This document shows positions 35,854-45,425 of a stretch of DNA of 64,000 bases, piece after piece. How positions within the stretch are numbered: the first letter of the stretch is position 1; each line of letters opens with the position of its first letter. Source of the stretch: Candidatus Geothermarchaeum rappei (lineage in GTDB: Archaea; Thermoproteota; Nitrososphaeria; Geothermarchaeales; JDFR-13); contig MTMB02000001.1 in NCBI GenBank assembly GCA_002011085.2, positions 1,003,007 through 1,067,006 on the forward strand, written 5' to 3'. The position numbers were made by a program, and so were the translations under genes. The notes under the pieces were generated by a model. That model did not search any database. It saw only the letters and a list, made by a program, of their open reading frames with translations, and had not been told where the DNA came from.

Positions 35854-36147
35854 GTGAAATATAGACCTGATCTATTGATATTGCTGGATATATTAAACTC
35901 AATAGACACGAATGGTGTCACCATTAGCTATATCTCTACATATTCAAATATGCCTAATCCAAGGGTTAAGAACAAGCTTAACCAGATGATTAAGAGCGGG
36001 CTGGTCGAGGAGTTTATCGACAAAAACGGTAAGAGGCTATATAGGCTTACCCCCAAGGGAGTTAAGACAAGGAATAGGATTAGGGAGATGGTTCTCTTCC
36101 TTGGAGAGCTAGGGCTTCTCCCAGTAGATAAGGACAGGCTAAAATAA
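35854..36147 (+). CDS. Winged-helix DNA-binding protein
   Basis: 97 residues forming one winged-helix: LILLDILNSIDTNGVTISYIS, recognition-helix region NPRVKNKLNQMIKSGLV and the wing LYRLTPKGVKTRNR. It resembles single-domain archaeal regulators of the PadR or ArnR type in size and order. GTG start four bases after the membrane protein stop. Target unknown. Confidence 0.78.
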   Translation: MKYRPDLLILLDILNSIDTNGVTISYISTYSNMPNPRVKNKLNQMIKSGLVEEFIDKNGKRLYRLTPKGVKTRNRIREMVLFLGELGLLPVDKDRLK

Positions 36148-36153
36148 TTTTTT
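36148..36153 (+). terminator. T-run after winged-helix gene
   Basis: Six T residues directly behind the winged-helix stop codon, between it and the convergent MoeA-like gene. Confidence 0.35.
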
Positions 36154-36165
36154 ATACAGATGGGA

Positions 36166-36873
36166 TCATGCCCCTAGTATTTCTAAAAAAGCCTTGTCAC
36201 CGCATGGTATTATAAATCCATGTAGATCCTCAATCCTCGATATCGGCTTCAAACCCTTGTCCACGGGGAAAATGGTTTTAGACCCTTGACCCACGTCAAC
36301 CAATTCAAGGGGATATGATAGGAAGACCTCTCCAAGTATGTGGGCCAGGGGCCTAGCTAGGTATAGGAGAGCAGCTACTGGAGACAGTTCATCTCCATCC
36401 TCGACATTGATTATAAAAGTATCCTTATATACCCCTGCAGATACTTTATTAGACAGCCACCAGATGCTCTCAGGCATCGTCTTAGCATGGATATCCTCCA
36501 GTATCGACTTGTCTGAGAACATCAATAATGCGATGTCAACCGATCTAGCTATCTTATCTAGACTCCATCGGGTGGGGAGTGTCCCCATATTCAGGGTAAA
36601 TAGGCCTAGGGAGAAGCCGAGGTGTCTAAGCCCTCTGTTAAGAGCATCTTCCTCTGTTAAAACACCTAATATGGGCCGCCTAGCCACCTTTACACTATTG
36701 ACACCGCTTTTAGAGAGGATATAGAATGATGGTAGGTTTACCCTACCACCATCCTCTAGTACACGGTTATAGGCATCCTCGATAAAGTGTGGCTTGGCCT
36801 CCTCTATTAGGGAGATTGTTCCCAGATTTTTTTCAGCGAAGTCCCTCGTCCACCTCATTAGGCAGCGATACAT
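36166..36873 (-). CDS. Divergent MoeA-like protein (molybdopterin family, reduced)
   Basis: 235 residues. SGVNSVKVARRPILGVLTEEDAL resembles the MoeA segment that leads into the TGDEL motif. The middle reads like the MoCF-type core, and the tail from VDVGQGSKTIFPVDKG to HGFIIPCGDKAFLE resembles MoeA domain IV. The GG-S-G-D substrate motif is replaced by FSDKSILED, and the length is about 60 percent of MoeA. I infer a derived paralogue with uncertain activity. An alternative start at the second Met (MRWTRDF) is possible. Confidence 0.4.
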   Translation of the reverse strand: MYRCLMRWTRDFAEKNLGTISLIEEAKPHFIEDAYNRVLEDGGRVNLPSFYILSKSGVNSVKVARRPILGVLTEEDALNRGLRHLGFSLGLFTLNMGTLPTRWSLDKIARSVDIALLMFSDKSILEDIHAKTMPESIWWLSNKVSAGVYKDTFIINVEDGDELSPVAALLYLARPLAHILGEVFLSYPLELVDVGQGSKTIFPVDKGLKPISRIEDLHGFIIPCGDKAFLEILGA

Positions 36874-36890
36874 ATCTTATCACAGGCTTG

Positions 36891-37997
<1,107 letters not shown>

Positions 37998-38114
37998 TCA
38001 AAGAGAATAAATCGTTTTCTCAAGTTAATAATATAAATCCTTATATCTATACAAAATGTAAAATAAAATTTAGAGTTTAGAACAAAATTATAATATTATT
38101 GAGGAGTAGGAAAA

Positions 38115-38726
38115 ATGGAGACTAAGGAAGTTGTGTCGAAGATTATTGCACGTACAGGGATATTATCATTTGGAGACTATATGTTAGCCAACGGGCTACA
38201 CACACAATACTACCTCAATTTCTCTCTTTTGGCGAACGCCCCGAATCATTTAAAAACCCTGATAAAACATATGTCCAGGGTCATTAAGGATGAGGGGATA
38301 ATGGAGGATGTCACCAAACTAGTGGGGATCCTGAATAAGGGAGCTATATTCGTTCCACTATTGTCAGTGGAGTTTAAGAAGCCATTTGGTTTGTTTGAGA
38401 GATATGAAAACGATCTTGTCATAGGTGATTTGGATATCAATGACAAGGTATTGATAGTTGATGATATGATAAGCACTGGTAGGACTATTGAACGGGTATA
38501 TAGAATCATAACCAATATCTATAAGAGTAAGATATCTAAGGTAGTTGTAGTGGTCGATAGGGAGGAGGGGGGAATTCATAGGCTTAAGAAACTGGGGGTA
38601 TCCGTATACCCAATTATAAGGATAACCGAGTTAGTGGATATCCTATATGACCTTGGGATAATCGCTGAGGAGGAAAAGGATATAGTTTATTCAGAGGTTA
38701 AGGAAAGAAGACGTAGAAGACGATAG
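38115..38726 (+). CDS. pyrE: Orotate phosphoribosyltransferase-like protein
   Basis: 203 residues. The N-terminus (ARTGILSFGDYMLANGLHT, YYLNFSLLANAP) matches PyrE, and the PRPP loop VLIVDDMISTGRTIE is intact. The mobile loop that normally carries RKExKxxG with the catalytic Lys is missing; the sequence runs GLFERYENDLVIGDL instead. So it may be an altered OPRT or another phosphoribosyltransferase in pyrimidine or purine salvage. The start follows GAGGAGTAGG. The 3' end (ERRRRRR tail) overlaps the convergent DUF92 gene by 29 bases. Confidence 0.7.
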   Translation: METKEVVSKIIARTGILSFGDYMLANGLHTQYYLNFSLLANAPNHLKTLIKHMSRVIKDEGIMEDVTKLVGILNKGAIFVPLLSVEFKKPFGLFERYENDLVIGDLDINDKVLIVDDMISTGRTIERVYRIITNIYKSKISKVVVVVDREEGGIHRLKKLGVSVYPIIRITELVDILYDLGIIAEEEKDIVYSEVKERRRRRR

Positions 38727-39519
38727 CCAGTAACCCGCCTACAAAACTGGATAGGAAGTTTATTGTATGGTTATTAACCCATTCATATCCCCGTATCTTC
38801 CTCGAGTCCTTTCCACAGTGAATCGGGGACTCAACAATCTTTCCACACTCGACACAGACATACTTTGCCTGTATAATTGCACCGAATAGGCTATCCACTA
38901 TATTTCCAATTGACCCCGCTAAGACGATCGCAATTAGATACTTTATTAGCATAGCCTCCCTAACAAGGAGATAACCGACTAAGGCGAATGCCAATGAGGA
39001 TAAGACACCGGTTACAGTACCCAGTAGGGTGACGCCGCCTGAAACACCTACTTCAACCGTCTTCCTAGGATCGTATATCAACCTGGGTTTTTCTGAGGAG
39101 AGCATACCTATTTCAGTCGCCGTTGTATCCGCCATCATAGAGGACAAGGCCCCGATATAGAAGAGAGTCCAATATAGCTCGGGAGTGTTCCAAGGCAGAA
39201 AATAGTGTAGGAGGGCGGCTAACATCGGCCATAATCCGTTGGCTATTACATTTGGCCAGGCCCTAGTCCCAGTCTTATCATTTACTATGCTAAAACGAAC
39301 CTTCTTCCCTTTCCCTATCTTAGTCAATGCACTCCCTGATATTAGGAAAAGCATGAGCAGTAGGAACCAGTCGAAGCCCCCGAAGACGATTATAGGGACT
39401 CCTATTACAAGACCTCCGATGAAGCCATCGAAGGTTAGTATGTCGAAGAAGTAGGATACTAGGCCGATGATTAATACTACAGCTACCTCTATAAATACAA
39501 GTGATTCCCATGTAATCAT
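38698..39519 (-). CDS. DUF92 family membrane protein
   Basis: 273 residues with about seven membrane segments. The conserved block GALSSMMADTTATEIGML is the DUF92 signature, and CVECGKIVESPIHCG adds a zinc-like pair near the C-terminus. In cyanobacteria and plants relatives are phytyl phosphate kinases (VTE6), so a role in recycling isoprenol phosphate to diphosphate is plausible here, alongside archaeal lipid genes in the window. Function in archaea is inference. Confidence 0.85.
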   Translation of the reverse strand: MITWESLVFIEVAVVLIIGLVSYFFDILTFDGFIGGLVIGVPIIVFGGFDWFLLLMLFLISGSALTKIGKGKKVRFSIVNDKTGTRAWPNVIANGLWPMLAALLHYFLPWNTPELYWTLFYIGALSSMMADTTATEIGMLSSEKPRLIYDPRKTVEVGVSGGVTLLGTVTGVLSSLAFALVGYLLVREAMLIKYLIAIVLAGSIGNIVDSLFGAIIQAKYVCVECGKIVESPIHCGKDSRKIRGYEWVNNHTINFLSSFVGGLLAIVFYVFFP

Positions 39520-39525
39520 ATTCCT

Positions 39526-40266
39526 TTAACCTTCCCGACTCAATAACTCATCTCTTAACTGGGTTAGGCTATTAATTAAAGTCTCTTCATCAGGCATCCT
39601 AGATAAAACATAAATTATACGTTCCTTCTGCGCCAACTGAACGGATAATCTGTCAACCAACCTAGGTTTATGGACTACAACTACTCTAGGCTTGAATGGA
39701 TATACCCTGATAGCGACCATCGGCGACCTTCCAGTAGACACGTTTGTGAATATCAGGGCTCTCTCGGTACTCCTCCCGAATATTCTATAGAAGCTCTCGC
39801 CGCTTAGAGTCATGATAGCCCCGAGGCTGTCTATAACTGTAAAGCCATATAGATATGCCTTCTCCACCCTCTCCTCCCCAGTCAATATCTTTCCATCCAC
39901 CGCCCTAACCAGTTTCTCGGCTTTAAACGGCTGGAAAAAATCCTGCATCATTAGGATAACATGCTTCTCCTCAATATACTCGTCACTACTACTCAGGAGG
40001 AGGGAGATTATTTTACCACCCCTCTTCATATCAATCTCAACTAGGGAATCTACAAATTTTTTGAGGAATCTAGTTCCAGGGCTACGGTTCCTCTCATTCT
40101 CATATTCAGAGATAACTGAGGAAGCGATGCCCATCCACTTAGCCAACTCAACCTGAGAAACTCCAAACACCTTTCTCCAGCGCTTAAGAGCTTCATTAAT
40201 CGAGTCGGAGACAAGGATATCTCCAAATATCATCCTCTTTACTCTCGTGACTTGCGGAGCGGGCAT
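39526..40266 (-). CDS. XRE-type transcriptional regulator
   Basis: About 247 residues. The HTH is ALKRWRKVFGVSQVELAKWMGIASSVISEYENERNRSPGTRFL, a Cro/C1-type domain, joined to a C-terminal domain with SSDEYIEEKHVILMMQDF and GRSPMVAIRVYPF segments that I do not recognise. The ORF can open at a TTG (40275), but ATG at 40266 is a better start. It is divergent from the PLP enzyme and the two promoters share one TATA-like element, so this regulator probably controls both itself and that gene. Confidence 0.8.
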   Translation of the reverse strand: MPAPQVTRVKRMIFGDILVSDSINEALKRWRKVFGVSQVELAKWMGIASSVISEYENERNRSPGTRFLKKFVDSLVEIDMKRGGKIISLLLSSSDEYIEEKHVILMMQDFFQPFKAEKLVRAVDGKILTGEERVEKAYLYGFTVIDSLGAIMTLSGESFYRIFGRSTERALIFTNVSTGRSPMVAIRVYPFKPRVVVVHKPRLVDRLSVQLAQKERIIYVLSRMPDEETLINSLTQLRDELLSREG

Positions 40267-40297
40267 TTTAATCAAAAAACATTATTTCCCCACCAGT

Positions 40298-40308
40298 ATA
40301 TTTATAAT
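40298..40308. promoter_or_regulatory. Shared TATA element between XRE regulator and PLP enzyme
   Basis: ATATTTATAAT reads as a TATA box both ways. On the plus strand its centre is about 25 bases before the ATG at 40327 (leaderless start). On the minus strand it is about 37 bases before the ATG at 40266. Only about 60 bases separate the two coding starts. Confidence 0.5.
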
Positions 40309-40326
40309 ATTATGGGTTCAAAGCAC

Positions 40327-41412
40327 ATGGACATCCTCTACTTCGACTGGGCTAGACAAGCTGCTAGACACGCGCTTAACGAAGATGATATCCTCTGGGC
40401 GCTTAACATAGTTAGAGATAGGGAGTATCAAGAGCTTGTGGATGAGGTTAGGAGGCTATTATCAAGGTTATTGGACGCGGATATTGATGAGATCGCCTTA
40501 GTACCCTCTGGAGAAGCTGCGGTTAATATTATCTCGCTATCAATACCTGTCTCAGTCAGGGATAAAGTGATTCTTGTTAGAGACGATTACCCAGGTATTA
40601 TAATACCATGGTTGAAGTCGATGGAGCGGGGACTTAGAATATCGTTTGTAGGGGGGGAGGAGGGTAGGATAAAGATAGATGAAATGGTTAAGATGCTGGA
40701 TGAAACGGTTTTGATAAAGGCATTCAGCCATATACATCACCTTACAGGAGTCAGGCGGGATATAAGGGGAATTAGCCTATATCTTGAGGAGACAGGTGGA
40801 TATACTTATGTAGAAGCCACCCACTCACTGGGATGCATAGGTATTGATGTAAAGAGGGATAGAGTCCACATTTTGTCTGGAGACGTGGATAAATGGCTAA
40901 GCCCGTCCTCAGGCATCGGCATATTATATGTTAAGAAGGAGATCCAGAGGATTATTGACCCACCTATAATTAGCAGTCTAAATGCCTTGTGGGAAGGGAA
41001 TTCACTTACATATAAGTTAGGGGATGGAGCCAGGAGATACGAGGCTATAAAACTAAGTGGGATAAGCCTGGCATTGCTGGTCAAATCACTGGAGGACTTA
41101 TTTAGATATGGTGTTAAGAAGGCGGAGAACCGGATACTCACGCTTGGTGGATGGTTGATCGATGAGCTGATCAACATGGGATATCATGTATCAACTCCAT
41201 ATGACCGTGGGAAGAGAGGAGGGATAATATCCATTAAAGCTGAGAATGTGGATAAGCTGAGAGAGTATCTAGAGAAGATGGGGATATTTGTATCAGGTTT
41301 AGACGGGTATCTCAGGATATCTATCCACTATAGACATGTGGATAGTGATATTGAAAGGCTTATAGAAGGTGTTAGAGAGGGGGGAAGGAGGCTAGGTCTC
41401 CTCCCTAGCTAG
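40327..41412 (+). CDS. PLP-dependent aminotransferase class V (cysteine desulfurase-like fold)
   Basis: 361 residues. FDWARQAARHAL leads the chain; PSGEAAVNII (cofactor phosphate region), HIHHLTGVRRDI and EATHSLGCIGIDV (Asp that binds the pyridine) come next, and the Schiff-base Lys is in SGDVDKWLSPSSGIG. Class V members are desulfurases, kynureninases and isopenicillin epimerase-like enzymes; substrate not known. An upstream in-frame ATG at 40252 and one at 40312 exist, but a TATA element 25 bases before ATG 40327 indicates a leaderless start there. The 3' end overlaps eS26 by 21 bases. Confidence 0.85.
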   Translation: MDILYFDWARQAARHALNEDDILWALNIVRDREYQELVDEVRRLLSRLLDADIDEIALVPSGEAAVNIISLSIPVSVRDKVILVRDDYPGIIIPWLKSMERGLRISFVGGEEGRIKIDEMVKMLDETVLIKAFSHIHHLTGVRRDIRGISLYLEETGGYTYVEATHSLGCIGIDVKRDRVHILSGDVDKWLSPSSGIGILYVKKEIQRIIDPPIISSLNALWEGNSLTYKLGDGARRYEAIKLSGISLALLVKSLEDLFRYGVKKAENRILTLGGWLIDELINMGYHVSTPYDRGKRGGIISIKAENVDKLREYLEKMGIFVSGLDGYLRISIHYRHVDSDIERLIEGVREGGRRLGLLPS

Positions 41413-41679
41413 CCTCTCAGAATACCCACCTATCTTTACGACTCCATAGTGGATAGCGCAGGAGACACAATATTCCTTAACAACCTTCTTCCTAAGTACC
41501 ACAGCACCCTGTTTCTTAAGTTCTCTCTCCAGCTGGGGATCTACTAGAGACATCCATCTCTCTACACGAATCGCCTTATCCTTAGGAATCCTAGCTCCAC
41601 AGTTGGAGCAGTACGTATAGCCTTCTCTACCCTTGCCCTTACCCTTTGACCTACCCCTATTCTTACGTTTCTTAGGCAT
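41392..41679 (-). CDS. rps26e: 30S ribosomal protein eS26
   Basis: 95 residues. Strongly basic N-terminus (KKRKNRGRSKGKGKGR), then CSNCGARIPKDKAI and CVSCAIHYGVVK with four zinc-binding cysteines, the eS26 pattern. In archaea this protein is found in the crenarchaeal and related lineages, which helps place the organism. The 3' end overlaps the PLP enzyme gene by 21 bases. ATG start at 41679. Confidence 0.95.
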   Translation of the reverse strand: MPKKRKNRGRSKGKGKGREGYTYCSNCGARIPKDKAIRVERWMSLVDPQLERELKKQGAVVLRKKVVKEYCVSCAIHYGVVKIGGYSERLAREET

Positions 41680-41746
41680 GTTCAGTTCACCATATTAGTA
41701 ATATGAAATAAAAACTTTATTCTCAATATTTAGTTTCAACATTCCT

Positions 41747-41755
41747 TTATAAATA
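41747..41755 (+). promoter_or_regulatory. TATA box of the eIF2B-like gene
   Basis: TTTATAAAT centred about 27 bases before the ATG at 41778, matching leaderless transcription from that codon. It decides the start against the TTG at 41760 and ATG at 41763. Confidence 0.5.
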
Positions 41756-41777
41756 TTATTTGATGACTGGGGAGAAT

Positions 41778-42563
41778 ATGGATAATCGTCTAAAGAAGAT
41801 TAGAGAGATATTGATGGATAGGGTTAGGGGTTCTAGGGAGATTATACTTGACATTCTGAGGACTCTGGAGGATTCTGATAAAGCGACTGTTGAAAAGGCT
41901 TTGGAGTACTCGCTAGAGCTACAGCCCTCTATGGCTGTCCTTAGTAATATATTGAGTAGAATAATTAACGTGGGTGAGGAGCCGAGGAAGATAATTGATA
42001 AGCTGAATAGGATCGATCATGAGATCGCTGAGAACCTAATTAGTATATTGGATGAAAAGCCCCATCGTATTGCGACTTTTAGCCGCAGCGGAACACTATA
42101 CAACGTATTTAGTATCCTCAATGAAAAGGGATATGTCTCAGAGATAATTGTTTCAGAGGCTAGGCCTGTGATGGAGGGAATATCTTTCGCCGAAGAATTA
42201 AGGAGGAGGGGGATCAGGGTAACACTCGTAATAGATATTCTACTCCCCATAATTATAAGAGACGTGGATATAGTTGTAGTGGGATGTGACGCCATCCTGC
42301 CTAACCACGATGTAGTGAATAAGACCGGTTCACATACCTTGGCAATATGCTCGAGATACTTTGGAAAACCATTTATAGTGTGTGGAGACGAGTATAAAGT
42401 GCTAGGGTCATATGACTATGAGATTAAGCATGGCCCGAGAAACGACGTCTACAACGGTGATATGGATATTAATGTAATAAACCCGTATTTTGAGAAAGTT
42501 CCACATGAACTTATAGATTATATTGTGTTAAATAACGAGGTTATAAAGAGAAGGGTAGCCTAA
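41778..42563 (+). CDS. eIF2B/ribose-1,5-bisphosphate isomerase-like protein
   Basis: About 261 residues of the eIF2B alpha/beta/delta - methylthioribose-1-phosphate isomerase fold. The core VVGCDAILPNHDVVNKTGSH and GKPFIVCGDEYK are family hallmarks, with the substrate Asp in CDAIL. Archaeal members act either in sugar-phosphate isomerisation (AMP pathway) or as eIF2B-like proteins; chain length suits either. The start is placed at ATG 41778 because of the TATA box; TTG 41760 opens the frame. Confidence 0.8.
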   Translation: MDNRLKKIREILMDRVRGSREIILDILRTLEDSDKATVEKALEYSLELQPSMAVLSNILSRIINVGEEPRKIIDKLNRIDHEIAENLISILDEKPHRIATFSRSGTLYNVFSILNEKGYVSEIIVSEARPVMEGISFAEELRRRGIRVTLVIDILLPIIIRDVDIVVVGCDAILPNHDVVNKTGSHTLAICSRYFGKPFIVCGDEYKVLGSYDYEIKHGPRNDVYNGDMDINVINPYFEKVPHELIDYIVLNNEVIKRRVA

Positions 42564-42571
42564 TCCGGTGA

Positions 42572-43123
42572 TCACCATGAGACAAGGGTATAGTTCCATA
42601 TAATTATATCCCCGTCCATGACCCTTGTGTTCATTGCACCATATGGAGAGAGCTGAAAGTTGATGTAGAATAGCCAATAGTATCCGCTTGATGCATCCAC
42701 CTGTTTATTCTCCACCCCATTTATTCCCTCGATGAACACGTCGTTCATAGAGGGATAATAAGTGTATTTTAGGAAGGCTATACTCGAAGTTATGTTGAAT
42801 ACAGTGTTGTTATACCCCTCTAAAAAATATACTTTATGATGTTCTATCGTGCCGTTACCATAGTCGATGACGACTATCGCCGTCGACCTTGACATAATCA
42901 GCTTAACCAAGGTGAGGAACTCATTGTATGTAGTGTTTATCCTACTAACCTCCTCACTCAGTCTAGTGAGGGTGTTGTTCACCTCAATCAACCTATTTGT
43001 TAATGAGGCGACCCTTAACTCCGCTAGATTATACTGGGTATAGTAGTAGGCCATACCCACAGTTGACAGAACCGCCCAAGACAGGAAAATCACGCTCAAC
43101 AACCTAAATATATTACCTTTCAT
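42572..43123 (-). CDS. Secreted/membrane-anchored DUF4430-domain protein
   Basis: 183 residues. A hydrophobic N-terminal segment (LLSVIFLSWAVLSTVGMAYYY) anchors the protein, a coiled-coil-like linker follows (VASLTNRLIEVNNTLTRLSEE), and the C-terminal domain has DVFIEGINGVENK and SSGYYWLFYINF, a DUF4430 pattern known in cobalamin-binding intrinsic-factor-like proteins. It is translated right after an ECF transporter S-component (11-base overlap), so I infer it is the extracellular binding partner for that vitamin transporter. Confidence 0.7.
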   Translation of the reverse strand: MKGNIFRLLSVIFLSWAVLSTVGMAYYYTQYNLAELRVASLTNRLIEVNNTLTRLSEEVSRINTTYNEFLTLVKLIMSRSTAIVVIDYGNGTIEHHKVYFLEGYNNTVFNITSSIAFLKYTYYPSMNDVFIEGINGVENKQVDASSGYYWLFYINFQLSPYGAMNTRVMDGDIIIWNYTLVSW

Positions 43124-43640
43124 ATCTCAACACACTCCACAATGAATAAGATGATAATACCTCGTATAGAGAGACTAATATGAAGGCTGATGAAAACTCA
43201 TGTATAGGGCCCATTGGATAAGGTATCCCTCCTAGGAATATAGGGAGGAATAAGTTGATGACCGCTATATATGGTGGGACACCGAACATTCCCATGGTTA
43301 TTACACTTGTAGATACGTCATAGACCATTGTAAGTAAGAATGCAGTGATAAATATCAACACCTTATCACTCATCCTCCGAATCAATAAACCGCTTAACAA
43401 CCCTACTACACCCATCATAGGGGCGGTCACGAGTGTATGTGGCCCCACACCTATGAACATGTCGCTGATGAACATGGATAAGAATCCTATGAGTAAACCG
43501 GCTACGGGGCCGCCTATGAACCCACCTAGTATCGTAAGTGGAACAGTCGGTGACACGTTCGGTATTAATACGAGCATTATCCTACCGACCACTGCAAGCG
43601 AGGTAAATACTGATGATAAGGCGATTGTCTTCAGTTTCAT
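43113..43640 (-). CDS. ECF transporter substrate-binding (S) component
   Basis: 175 residues with about five to six membrane helices, starting with IALSSVFTSLAVVGRIMLVL and the conserved GGFIGGPVAGLLIGFLSMF segment typical of ECF S-components. Energy-coupling A and T subunits are not in the window and may be shared. The linked DUF4430 protein downstream suggests a cobalamin or related corrinoid substrate, but this is inference. Confidence 0.78.
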   Translation of the reverse strand: MKLKTIALSSVFTSLAVVGRIMLVLIPNVSPTVPLTILGGFIGGPVAGLLIGFLSMFISDMFIGVGPHTLVTAPMMGVVGLLSGLLIRRMSDKVLIFITAFLLTMVYDVSTSVITMGMFGVPPYIAVINLFLPIFLGGIPYPMGPIHEFSSAFILVSLYEVLSSYSLWSVLRYER

Positions 43641-43710
43641 AGTCTCTAAAAATAAGTAGGATAAAATATCCTATTTATAAATAGTGGAAAATACGAAATA
43701 TTAGAAGGGG

Positions 43711-44481
43711 ATGGGAATAAGTATATTTTTGGATATGATATATATCGGGTGCTGCGGCTTCCCCATATCGAGGAAGAGATATTACACGGAATATACTGTT
43801 GTAGAGGTCCAGCAGACATTCTATCAAGTGCCTAGAACCGAGACGCTGGAGAAGTGGAGGGGGGAGGCGCCTAGCGACTTTGAGTTCATTGTGAAGGCAT
43901 GGCAAGGGATAACTCATCCAACGACAAGCCCTACATGGAGAAGATATAGAGGAGAGCTTGAGGGAGATAGGAAAAAGTATGGGTTGCTACAGTATACAGA
44001 GGAGGTTATGGCTAGTTGGAGGGAGACCCTTAGGGCGATGGAGGCGCTTGAGAGTAATAAGGTCTTGATACAACTACCACCTAAGCTCAAGTGGACCAGT
44101 GAGACGAAGGATGATATAACCTCCACCCTACTTGAATTCCAAAAATATGGCTTTATACTGATTGTAGAGCCTAGGCATGCATCGTGGTACAATGATGAGG
44201 TTAGGAGGTTCTTCGAGGAGAGCGGGATCGTCCATTGTGTAGACCCCTTTAAAGATGCTTCATTCAATACCGGGGGAATCACCTACTACAGGCTCCATGG
44301 GATAAACGGCTATAACTATGGATATAAGTATAGAGAGGAGGATCTACTGAAGCTGGTTAATATGGTTGGGGAAGGGGATCCTAACCGAGACTCGTACATC
44401 ATGTTTAACAACAAATATATGTATGAAGACTCAACTATGTTGAAGAGGCTTATGAATAAACTCGGCTTGGATGCCGTATAA
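43711..44481 (+). CDS. DUF72 family protein
   Basis: 256 residues. MIYIGCCGFPISRKRYY, VVEVQQTFYQVP and FEFIVKAWQGITHP are the conserved TIM-barrel DUF72 pattern. No biochemical function is established for the family. The frame opens at ATG 43711 just behind GAAGGGG; the family-typical start would be ATG 43735, so either may be right. A TATA-like TTATAAAT lies about 30 bases before 43711. Confidence 0.85.
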   Translation: MGISIFLDMIYIGCCGFPISRKRYYTEYTVVEVQQTFYQVPRTETLEKWRGEAPSDFEFIVKAWQGITHPTTSPTWRRYRGELEGDRKKYGLLQYTEEVMASWRETLRAMEALESNKVLIQLPPKLKWTSETKDDITSTLLEFQKYGFILIVEPRHASWYNDEVRRFFEESGIVHCVDPFKDASFNTGGITYYRLHGINGYNYGYKYREEDLLKLVNMVGEGDPNRDSYIMFNNKYMYEDSTMLKRLMNKLGLDAV

Positions 44482-44491
44482 GAGGCCAGTG

Positions 44492-45349
44492 TCAGGGTTC
44501 AAGCAGATACTCCCTAAGATATAATATGGTGTCTTCCAGGCCATACAGTGCACCAAGATCCCTTATCATATGTCCTCTAGCCTCTAGATACATCGCTGGT
44601 GCAAGGATTGAAGTATATTTAGCTGGTATTCCCTTGGCTAATAGAATTGAGGCTAGGGATGCCAAGACATAATACTCATATTTCTTTAGGGGCATCTCAA
44701 ATTTTAAGCCGATCAACTCATCCTCCTCTTCTAAATACGATGCAATGTATCCGTCTCCGATGAAAATGACCCTAGCGGAGTATGAATCCCATACTTTTCT
44801 AATATCATCCCCAATATCGCCCCTAGATTCCAACACTCGATTTAATACGGCTTTGTCCATCATCATGATTATCTCGAGGCCACCGCTTATATGTTGGAGA
44901 ACGGGAGGCCTCACGGCATCTCTATCCAAGACCAGTGGAATATTATGTTCCTTAGCCAGCCGATACACTAGAATACCGACTTCCCTCCAGACTCCAGTGA
45001 CGCCGGCGCCGACGTATGCCGATTGTGGATGCATCCTTCCCTTATCCAAATACTTTAGTATCTTATTCACACCTCCCTTGGTGATCTTCTGATCAGGTAG
45101 GGGAAAAACTTCTACGGTCATCAGCTTTGAGGCAACGGTATGTAAATGTTTACTGGGGACGAAGAGCGTCACCTCGTTACACCCGAGGTTTGACAGTGAG
45201 TATCCGGCGACAACAGGGGGGGAGTGGTGTAGATAGCTACCGCCTACTACAAGGATATTTCCAATAGTTTCTCTAAAGACTCCTTTGCCAGTGCTAAAAT
45301 AATTTTTGAAGACCTCCTCAGTAGTGAAATACTTTATTTTTTGTGGCAT
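44492..45349 (-). CDS. NAD(P)HX dehydratase-like (ribokinase fold, YjeF C-domain), divergent
   Basis: 285 residues. ILVVGGSYLHHSPPVVAGYSL and later VGAGVTG match the ADP-dependent NAD(P)H-hydrate dehydratase fold (YjeF C-terminal domain, NnrD). The conserved TPHPGE and GTGDVLAG motifs, the latter with the catalytic Asp, are not found; the region reads MMMDKAVLN and KKYEYYVLA. Either a heavily diverged dehydratase or a relative with another role. No NnrE epimerase domain is fused or adjacent. Convergent with DUF72. Confidence 0.55.
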   Translation of the reverse strand: MPQKIKYFTTEEVFKNYFSTGKGVFRETIGNILVVGGSYLHHSPPVVAGYSLSNLGCNEVTLFVPSKHLHTVASKLMTVEVFPLPDQKITKGGVNKILKYLDKGRMHPQSAYVGAGVTGVWREVGILVYRLAKEHNIPLVLDRDAVRPPVLQHISGGLEIIMMMDKAVLNRVLESRGDIGDDIRKVWDSYSARVIFIGDGYIASYLEEEDELIGLKFEMPLKKYEYYVLASLASILLAKGIPAKYTSILAPAMYLEARGHMIRDLGALYGLEDTILYLREYLLEP

Positions 45350-45425
45350 GGAACATCCAAATCTTTAATATACCGAGTATGATATATATTAATATCTTTT
45401 TAGGATTCTATATGGAGGATATGGG

